DNA of 39,324 nt from JBDSZL01 sp039925145 (GTDB taxonomy: Bacteria; Acidobacteriota; Vicinamibacteria; Vicinamibacterales; SCN-69-37): the NCBI GenBank assembly GCA_039925145.1, contig JBDSZL010000060.1:1-39324 (forward strand), given 5' to 3'. The first letter of the stretch is position 1. Every line of letters begins with the position of its first letter. Of the stretch, positions 32,180 to 39,324 are shown piece after piece. Below the pieces are notes generated by a model. It did not search any database and was not told the origin of the DNA. It saw only the letters and a list, made by a program, of their open reading frames with translations. Both the position numbers and the translations under genes were made by a program.

Positions 32180-33301
32180 GTGCAAGCCGTGACGACGGTG
32201 TTCTACATATCGGGGCATGGATTCGGCCACGCGTCGCGCGAAGTCGAAGTCATCAACGCCCTGGGCCAGGCCGGCGACTGCGACATCGTCGTGCGGTCCT
32301 CGGTCAACCCGGACCTCTTGCGCCGAACCCTGCGGGTTCCGGTCGAGCTGCTTCCCGGTGCCTGCGACACGGGCATCATCCAGACGTCGAGCATCGCCAA
32401 CGATCGCGATGCCACGGTCGGCGCGGCCCTCGAGTTCTATGGCGACTTCGCGGCCCACGTCGACGCGGAGATCGAGATCCTCGCGGAGCGCGACGTGCAA
32501 CTGGTCGTGGGCGACGTGCCGCCGTTGGCGTTCGCAGTCGCCGGTCGGCTCCAGGTGCCGTCGGTTGCGCTCGCCAACTTCACCTGGGACTGGATCTACG
32601 AAGAGCAGCCCGGATTTCTGCCGGCTGGCGCTACCGCGCTCGAGTTGATGCGGACCTGCTATCGCAGCGCGACGCTGGCGCTCGCGCTGCCCTACGCCGG
32701 CGGGTTCGAGGTCTTCCCGCGTGTCGAGTCCATTCCGATGATCGCCAGGCACGCCACGCAGCCACGAGAGGCCACACGGACACATTTCGGCATTCCGCTC
32801 GAACGCCGCATGGCGCTGCTCTCGTTCGGCGGCTATGGACTCCCGGCGCTCGATCTGCCGGCGATCGACGTGGGACCCGAATGGACCATTGTCACGACCG
32901 ACAGGGTGAGCCGGGGGGATGCCGGTCTCGCGGCCCACGTTCATGTCCTGGCCGAGCAGCTCTTCGCTGACAGCGCGTTTCGATACGAAGATCTGGTGGC
33001 CGCGGCGGACGTGGTCGTGACCAAGCCGGGCTACGGCATCATCACGGAGTGCGTGTCGACAGGCACGGCCATGTTGTACACGTCACGAGGGGACTTCCGC
33101 GAGTACGCCACGCTCGTGGCCGCGCTGCCGGAGGTGGTGCGCTCGCAATTCATTGAACAAGACGACCTGCTGGCGGGGCGGTGGCGTGACGCACTGGAGG
33201 CGCTGCTGGCACAACCGGCTCCTCCTCCTCCCCCGCCTCTCGACGGCGCGAGCGTTGCGGCCGGGATCCTCCGGCAGTTCCTCAGTCGGCAGCGTTGCTG
33301 A
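32180..33301 (+). CDS. GT-B glycosyltransferase-like protein resembling the N-domain of plant arabinokinase
   Basis: This 373-residue GT-B-fold protein opens with VFYISGHGFGHASREVEVI. That is the same signature as the N-terminal, non-kinase domain of plant L-arabinokinase-type proteins (TGHGFGHATR). Further matches by memory are VVGDVPPLAFAVAG, SVALANFTWDWIYEE, ALLSFGGYG and the donor-side VVTKPGYGIITECVSTG. No GHMP kinase domain follows, so it stands alone. The function of this domain is not settled; sugar transfer is likely. GTG 32180 is 1 nt after the preceding stop; GTG 32189 is also possible. The 3' end overlaps the convergent methyltransferase gene by 20 bp. Confidence 0.75.
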   Translation: MQAVTTVFYISGHGFGHASREVEVINALGQAGDCDIVVRSSVNPDLLRRTLRVPVELLPGACDTGIIQTSSIANDRDATVGAALEFYGDFAAHVDAEIEILAERDVQLVVGDVPPLAFAVAGRLQVPSVALANFTWDWIYEEQPGFLPAGATALELMRTCYRSATLALALPYAGGFEVFPRVESIPMIARHATQPREATRTHFGIPLERRMALLSFGGYGLPALDLPAIDVGPEWTIVTTDRVSRGDAGLAAHVHVLAEQLFADSAFRYEDLVAAADVVVTKPGYGIITECVSTGTAMLYTSRGDFREYATLVAALPEVVRSQFIEQDDLLAGRWRDALEALLAQPAPPPPPPLDGASVAAGILRQFLSRQRC

Positions 33302-33925
33302 GCGCAGGCAGCACGCTCGTCAGCTTCTTCTTCCAGGTCAGCACCAGCGCCGGAGGCACATTACGGACGACCAGCCGGACCGATGGCCCGGCGCCGAGCC
33401 GGGCCGTCATGCTGCGTCTGAATGACACGGCGGAGGGGAGGCCATATCCCGGCAGGTACTGAAAGGTGGTGAACGTGCCGCCGGGGCGAAGCACGAGGGC
33501 CACGCGCTCCAGAATCTGCCGCGTGACCTGCGGCGGCAGGCTCACGAAGGGCAGTCCCGAGACGATGTGATCGACCGGCAGCATGTCGCGATCGCCCGCG
33601 ATGGCATCCAGACATTCCGCCGACGCACAGACGCAATCGACCGCCGGCCAGCGTTTGCGGATCTGACGCACGAACGCCGGCTCGATGTCCATGGCGAGGA
33701 ATTTCGTTTCCGGCCCGATCCGTTCGACGATGGCGGCCGTGAAGACGCCGGTGCCGGGTCCGAGTTCGACGATACGGCAGGGTCCGCTGAGGTCCAGCCC
33801 GGCCACCATGGCTTCGGCCAGTGCGCGGGAGCTCGCCGTGAGAGCGCCGACCGTGCGCGGGCTCCGTAAGAACCGGCTGAAGAGCAGCACATGCTCCCTC
33901 AAGCCGGTGCCGTTCGACGGCTCAC

Positions 33926-33929
<4 letters not shown>
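33282..33929 (-). CDS. SAM-dependent methyltransferase, phospholipid N-methyltransferase-like
   Basis: The 215-residue class I methyltransferase has the SAM loop IVELGPGTGVFTAAI, acidic ribose contact FLAMDIEP and post-motif HIVSGLPFVSLPP. The N-terminal block FSRFLRSPRTVGALTASSRA is typical of the bacterial PmtA/rRNA-dimethyltransferase-like group that methylates phosphatidylethanolamine. It lacks rRNA-specific features. ATG 33929 overlaps the stop of the YitJ gene by 4 nt, making it the last gene of the nuoI-yitJ unit. It may instead act on a product of the neighbouring ketide/lipid cluster. Confidence 0.78.
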
Positions 33930-35785
<1,856 letters not shown>

Positions 35786-35797
35786 GGGGGATGGCTC

Positions 35798-36250
35798 TCA
35801 GCGCGGACCGTCGGCAGAGCTGGCAGCCGCCGGCACGAGCAGATCCTGCTTGTCCCAGATGAAATCTTTCTTGTCGTAGACGGCGAGCTCGTAGTCCTTG
35901 CCCATGAAGATCGCCGACACCGGGCAGGCCTCTTCGCAGTACCCGCAGAAGATGCAGCGCGTTTTGTGAATCTGGTAGAGCGACGCATATCGCGGTCCGG
36001 CCTGGACGGAGCCGTCGTTCTCGGCCGGTTCGAGATAGATTGCATCGGCGGGACATGCCACTGCGCACAAGCCGCAAGCCACGCATTTCTCGAGACCGTT
36101 CTCGTCGCGCATGAGGACCTGCTTGCCACGGTACTTCGGGAACATCGGCACCTTCTGGTCCGGATAGTTCACCGTATTCGCTTTCCGGAAGATGTGCTTG
36201 AACGTCGTGGCAAAGCCGACGAGAAACGGGCGGATCATGTTCGGCATCAT
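35798..36250 (-). CDS. nuoI: NADH-quinone oxidoreductase subunit I (two 4Fe-4S clusters)
   Basis: NuoI carries clusters N6a and N6b in complex I. The product has 150 residues with two full CxxCxxCxxxCP motifs: CVACGLCAVACPADAIYLEP and CIFCGYCEEACPVSAIFMG. The N-terminal helix IRPFLVGFATTFKHIFRK is the usual membrane-facing segment. It stands apart from any other nuo gene in this window and is followed after 12 bp by yitJ. The start is either ATG 36250 or ATG 36238. A TATGAT -10 (36252-36247) ends 8 nt before 36238 and would favour that start on a leaderless transcript. Confidence 0.9.
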   Translation of the reverse strand: MMPNMIRPFLVGFATTFKHIFRKANTVNYPDQKVPMFPKYRGKQVLMRDENGLEKCVACGLCAVACPADAIYLEPAENDGSVQAGPRYASLYQIHKTRCIFCGYCEEACPVSAIFMGKDYELAVYDKKDFIWDKQDLLVPAAASSADGPR

Positions 36251-36328
36251 AGCAAAAGCGGCTCGATCGCGCGACCGGCATCCGTCGCGGCCACCATTTG
36301 CCTCCAGCTGATAACTACAACCGGATGT

Positions 36329-36334
36329 TATACT
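36329..36334 (+). promoter_or_regulatory. -10 element (TATACT) of the LytS/LytTR operon
   Basis: TATACT ends 12 nt before the ATG at 36347. AGGG at 36336-36339 could serve as a short Shine-Dalgarno if the transcript starts before it. No clear -35 is present. This sits in the 96-bp divergent region between nuoI and the kinase. Confidence 0.4.
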
Positions 36335-36346
36335 TAGGGTGCATTA

Positions 36347-37660
36347 ATGCCACCACATCTCCAAACGGAGGAGCTGCTCCTCACATTGATGGCCCAGGTG
36401 GCGGTGGCCGCCATTCTTGCGACGATGCTGGTCCGGTTCCACTGGTTTCGGCGCATCCTCCTGACCGAGCGGCGCGACTGGCCCGAGCGGCTCGTCTTCG
36501 CGGCCGGCCTGGGCGTTCCGTTGGTCGTGGGTGTCGCGGGCCAGCTCCTGCTTCACTACAAAGCCGCTGACTTGACGCTCTCGGGTGCATTCCTCGCCGG
36601 GCTGATCGCGGGCCCCTTTGCCGGGGCGCTCGTAGGCGCGGTCGTCGGGCTGCCGCCCCTGTTCGCCGACCCGAGCCAGTTCGCGATGCTGCCGTTCGCG
36701 ATCGGCTGCGGCTTCGCGGGCGGCGGCCTGCGGGAGATCTGCCCGAAGGAACAGATCTGGCGGTTCTCGCCGTTCTTCGTCACGCAGCTCCATCGCTCCG
36801 CCTGGCGCCTGATGCGCAACCTCCAGCTCGACTGGCAGGTCATCCTGGTCATGGCGCCCGTCATGCTCGAGGTGCTGCGGCAATCGATCGGCAAGCGCTT
36901 TCCGGAGCGCATCTTCTTTTACGCACCCGACACGTGGTGGTTGTTTCTGTTGGTGATTCTCGGCACGGTCCTCTGCGTGGCCATCCCCATCAAGATCTGG
37001 AACAGCGCACGGATCGAACATCGGCTCGCTGAACAGGAAAAGCTGCTGATGGCGGCCCGGCTCGAAGCGCTGGCGAACCAAATCAACCCGCACTTCCTGT
37101 TCAATACGCTCACCTCCATCTCGTCCCTCATCCGATCGAAGCCGGAAACGGCACGGGTCATCATCGGCAAGCTGTCTGGCCTGCTGAGGCGACTGCTCCG
37201 CAGCCAGGAGCACTTCGTCACACTGCGCGAGGAGCTCGAGGCGATCGACGAATACCTCGACATCGAACGCGTCCGCTTCGGGCCGAGCCTGGTCGTCGAG
37301 AAGGCCATCGACGAGCAGAGCCTCGATGTGATCGTGCCCAGCATGATCCTGCAGCCACTGGTCGAGAACTCGATCAAGCACGGCCTCTCACGCAAGGTCG
37401 GCGGCGGCCGGATCACCATCCACACGTCTCGTCGCGCCGGTCACGCCGTCATCGAAGTCGTCGACGATGGCGTGGGGATGCCGAGCGAGCGTATGGCCGC
37501 GACGAGCGAGCACGGCATCGGTCTGCGCAACGTCAACGAACGACTCCGCGTCATCTACGGCGCCAACTACGCGCTCCACCTCGACAGCGTGCCGGGCCAG
37601 GGGACGGTGGCCCGCATCGAGATTCCGGAGTTGATCGTGGCCGAGCGCGCCACGGCCTGA
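36347..37660 (+). CDS. LytS-type sensor histidine kinase
   Basis: This 437-residue membrane sensor kinase has a hydrophobic N-terminal half with five to six helices (to about 215), of the 5TM-LytS type. GAFLAGLIAGPFAGALVGAV is the sensor's conserved glycine-rich helix. A short coiled segment leads to the His_kinase domain with the phosphoacceptor H249 in NQINPHFLFNTLTSI. The HATPase part has LQPLVENSIKHGLS (N box), VVDDGVGMPS (G1) and GIGLRNVNERL (G2). It forms a two-gene operon with the LytTR regulator 3 bp downstream. The signal is unknown. Confidence 0.92.
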   Translation: MPPHLQTEELLLTLMAQVAVAAILATMLVRFHWFRRILLTERRDWPERLVFAAGLGVPLVVGVAGQLLLHYKAADLTLSGAFLAGLIAGPFAGALVGAVVGLPPLFADPSQFAMLPFAIGCGFAGGGLREICPKEQIWRFSPFFVTQLHRSAWRLMRNLQLDWQVILVMAPVMLEVLRQSIGKRFPERIFFYAPDTWWLFLLVILGTVLCVAIPIKIWNSARIEHRLAEQEKLLMAARLEALANQINPHFLFNTLTSISSLIRSKPETARVIIGKLSGLLRRLLRSQEHFVTLREELEAIDEYLDIERVRFGPSLVVEKAIDEQSLDVIVPSMILQPLVENSIKHGLSRKVGGGRITIHTSRRAGHAVIEVVDDGVGMPSERMAATSEHGIGLRNVNERLRVIYGANYALHLDSVPGQGTVARIEIPELIVAERATA

Positions 37661-37663
37661 GCC

Positions 37664-38449
37664 ATGGCGCCCCTGAGAATTCTCGTTATCGACGATGAGC
37701 AGCTGGCCCGCGAGGAGCTGTGCTTTCTGCTGGAACAGATCGGAGACGTCGAGATTGTGGGGCAGGCGGCAGACGGGGTGAGCGCCGTGAAGCTCGCGGG
37801 AGACCTGCGACCCGACCTGCTCTTCCTCGATATCCAGATGCCGGGCCTCACAGGGTTCGAGGTCGCCAGACGTCTGCTCGAGGCTGGCCTGCTGCCGCCC
37901 CTCATCTTCGTGACCGCGTTCGACCAGTACGCCGTCGATGCCTTCTCGGTCAATGCGGTCGACTATCTGCTCAAGCCGGTCGACGCGACGCGGCTCGCAC
38001 AGGCCATCGAACGCGTGCGCCGCCGCCGGGCGTCCGACGAAGCTGCCAAACTGCCGCTCACGCCGGGAGATCTCGAAAGGGTGATTGAGGCGGTTCAGGC
38101 CCGTCAGGGGCGTCGTGAGCAGCTGGCTATCCGAGTGGGTGAGCGCTTCGTCCTCGTACAAGCAGACGAGGTTGTGCACGCGTCTCTGGTCGAAGAGGCC
38201 ATAGTCGTGGTAACAAACACAGTGTCGGGCACGTCTAACTACAGGACGCTCGACGATCTGCAGGCCCGCCTCGACCCGGCGGTGTTCTGGCGGGTCCACC
38301 GGTCGCATCTGGTGAACATCACCAAGATCAAGGAGATCGTCCCCTGGTTCAGCCGCAATTACCTCCTGAAGATGAAAGACGCGAAGGCCACGGAGATTCC
38401 AGTCAGCCGCTCGCAGACGCGCAGGCTGCGGGACTACCTGCAGCTCTGA
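37664..38449 (+). CDS. LytTR-family response regulator
   Basis: This DNA-binding response regulator has 261 residues. The receiver domain (1-120) has DDE at 10-12, the phosphoacceptor D56 in LLFLDIQMPG and the conserved K104 in DYLLKPVDA. The LytTR domain (about 155-261) ends with FWRVHRSHLVNITKIKEI, then a basic stretch with PVSRSQTRRLRDYL. It is the partner of the kinase 3 bp upstream. LytTR regulators bind pairs of short direct repeats; none was found in this window. Confidence 0.93.
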   Translation: MAPLRILVIDDEQLAREELCFLLEQIGDVEIVGQAADGVSAVKLAGDLRPDLLFLDIQMPGLTGFEVARRLLEAGLLPPLIFVTAFDQYAVDAFSVNAVDYLLKPVDATRLAQAIERVRRRRASDEAAKLPLTPGDLERVIEAVQARQGRREQLAIRVGERFVLVQADEVVHASLVEEAIVVVTNTVSGTSNYRTLDDLQARLDPAVFWRVHRSHLVNITKIKEIVPWFSRNYLLKMKDAKATEIPVSRSQTRRLRDYLQL

Positions 38450-38661
38450 GCGCCGACTCGCCGAGTCCGGCCCGCCCCGCCGATTCACTCTTCCCCGCCG
38501 ATCCGCACCTCGCGGAGATCGGTGTCCGGCTGCCCAATGGCGAGCTCGATTCGCGGTACCTGCCCCCCACCTTTAACGCGGCTGGCAGCGAGACCTTGGA
38601 GCGCGCGCAGAACCCCTACGATGCCAACCCGCTCGAGCCCGGGCCCCGGTCGTCGAGCCCG
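38450..38661 (+). other. 212-base stretch open in the signal peptidase frame
   Basis: Between the regulator stop and the chosen lepB ATG, the lepB frame is open back to at least 38446 and reads protein-like (LSADSPSPARPADSLFP, then GVRLPNGELDSRYLPP). It contains no ATG or GTG in frame; TTG 38596 is the only usual start and would add 22 residues. No Shine-Dalgarno is seen. It may be an N-terminal extension of LepB or untranslated leader. Confidence 0.4.
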
Positions 38662-39252
38662 ATGTTGTCCCGTGTGGGCGAAGAACTGCTGGCGTGGTTC
38701 AAGACGCTCGTGTCGGCTGCCGTGTATGCCACGCTCATCGTGACGTTCGGCTTTCAGGTGGCGAGGGTCGAAGGGCAGAGCATGGCCCCCACCCTGGCCG
38801 ATCAGGATCGGCTCATCGTCAACAAGCTTGAGTATCGGCTGCCCAACCACTCGCCGCGCGTCGGCGATATCGTGATGCTGCTCTACCCGAACAACCCCGA
38901 CCAGTCATTCGTGAAGCGGGTCGTCGCTGAACCCGGAGACACCATCCGCAGCGTAAACGGGCAGGTCTACCGCAACGACGTGCCCCTGCCGGGCGATTTC
39001 ATTCCCGAGGAGTTTCGCTCGTACGACACGTGGGGACCCGAGGTCGTGCGCGAAGGCTATTACTTCGTGATGGGCGACCATCGCAACAACAGCTCCGACA
39101 GCCGCACCTGGGGATTCGTGCCCAAGAAATACATCATCGGCCGCGTACAACTGCGGTGGTGGCCGCTTGGGCACGCGCGCCTGTTCACCGACTGGCCCGA
39201 CCGCCCGGCAGCCGCCGCGCCCCCCACGCCCGACACACCATCACCCGAGTAG
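38662..39252 (+). CDS. lepB: Signal peptidase I
   Basis: This membrane serine protease removes signal peptides from exported proteins. It has 196 residues from ATG 38662. The N-terminal anchor is TLVSAAVYATLIVTFGFQVA, then the Ser40 nucleophile in VEGQSMAPTL and the Lys85 base in SFVKRVVAEPGD. YYFVMGDHRNNSSDSRTWG is the conserved box E. The C-terminus is Pro/Ala-rich. A TTG at 38596 is an alternative start. The gene follows the LytTR regulator in the same direction, with a 212-bp gap, and its stop lies just before the right-hand heptamer repeat. Confidence 0.92.
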   Translation: MLSRVGEELLAWFKTLVSAAVYATLIVTFGFQVARVEGQSMAPTLADQDRLIVNKLEYRLPNHSPRVGDIVMLLYPNNPDQSFVKRVVAEPGDTIRSVNGQVYRNDVPLPGDFIPEEFRSYDTWGPEVVREGYYFVMGDHRNNSSDSRTWGFVPKKYIIGRVQLRWWPLGHARLFTDWPDRPAAAAPPTPDTPSPE

Positions 39253-39268
39253 CCACCTCTGGCCCTCT

Positions 39269-39324
39269 CCCCTCGAGCCCCGAGCCCCGAGCCCCGAGCC
39301 ATCTCTCCTCGAGCCCCAAGCCCC
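39269..39324 (-). repeat. GGGGCTY heptamer array at the right end of the window
   Basis: C tracts at 39269-39272, 39278-39281, 39285-39288, 39292-39295, 39314-39317 and 39321-39324 are separated by GAG, AAG or the spacer ATCTCTCCTCGAG. On the minus strand these are GGGGCTC/GGGGCTT units with GGAGAG spacers, the same elements as at 1-46 and 11894-11954. The array starts 16 bp after the lepB stop and runs to the last base. Confidence 0.9.

Noticed and set aside
36341..36350. GCATTAATGC palindrome over the LytS start codon as an operator
   Set aside because: A 10-bp palindrome made around ATG/CAT is expected by chance and there is no second copy in the window.

Overview
The window is 39.3 kb of GC-rich bacterial DNA, densely coded on both strands, with no RNA gene and no recognisable transposon, phage or CRISPR. 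The gene mix (ImuA-ImuB-DnaE2, a DUF1080 sugar hydrolase, a Gfo/Idh/MocA remnant, TPR metalloprotease, CHAD and Ppx/GppA-HD proteins, LytS/LytTR) and the frequent GTG starts suggest an environmental Acidobacteriota bacterium, perhaps of the Vicinamibacteria. That assignment is an inference from gene content, not a search result. Both window ends lie in the same G-rich heptamer repeat, so the window is probably a whole contig broken at a dispersed repeat.

Layout. 1-4.8 kb: leftward SOS-mutagenesis cassette imuA-imuB-dnaE2, with a good promoter and a cluster of AGGCGA sites; dnaE2 runs off the left edge through an in-frame heptamer array. 4.9-9.7 kb: a secreted CxxCH protein, a deleted Gfo/Idh/MocA pseudogene, a secreted DUF1080 protein and an M3 peptidase. 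9.8-11.9 kb: a secreted protein of unknown function and an MFS exporter. 11.9-15 kb: a G4-type heptamer array, a Ni/Co-type transporter with an orphan DsbD N-terminal domain, and the phosphate pair DUF47-PiT. 15.1-20.9 kb: glgC, then a phosphate/polyphosphate block in which CHAD-SixA runs left and Ppx/GppA-HD plus two tandem thymidylate-kinase-like genes run right. 21-24.9 kb: yacG, citrate synthase, an M28 peptidase, two small membrane proteins and a rhomboid without catalytic residues.

24.9-33.3 kb is the most system-like region. A ketosynthase, FAD reductase, ICMT-type methyltransferase, TPR metalloprotease and Cys-less C13-like protein form one leftward operon. It starts 23 bp from a rightward pair, a second ICMT/NnrU-like protein and a glycosyltransferase resembling the plant arabinokinase N-domain. 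The two units share one symmetric -10 element. 33.3-36.3 kb: leftward nuoI, bifunctional homocysteine methyltransferase/MTHFR and a phospholipid-methyltransferase-like gene. 36.3-39.3 kb: a LytS/LytTR two-component system and signal peptidase I, then the repeat again.

The main candidates for something new are the CHAD/SixA/Ppx/tandem-TMK block, the ketosynthase cluster with its symmetric promoter, and the dispersed GGGGCTY arrays, one of which enters dnaE2. No gene-free stretch exceeds about 300 bases.
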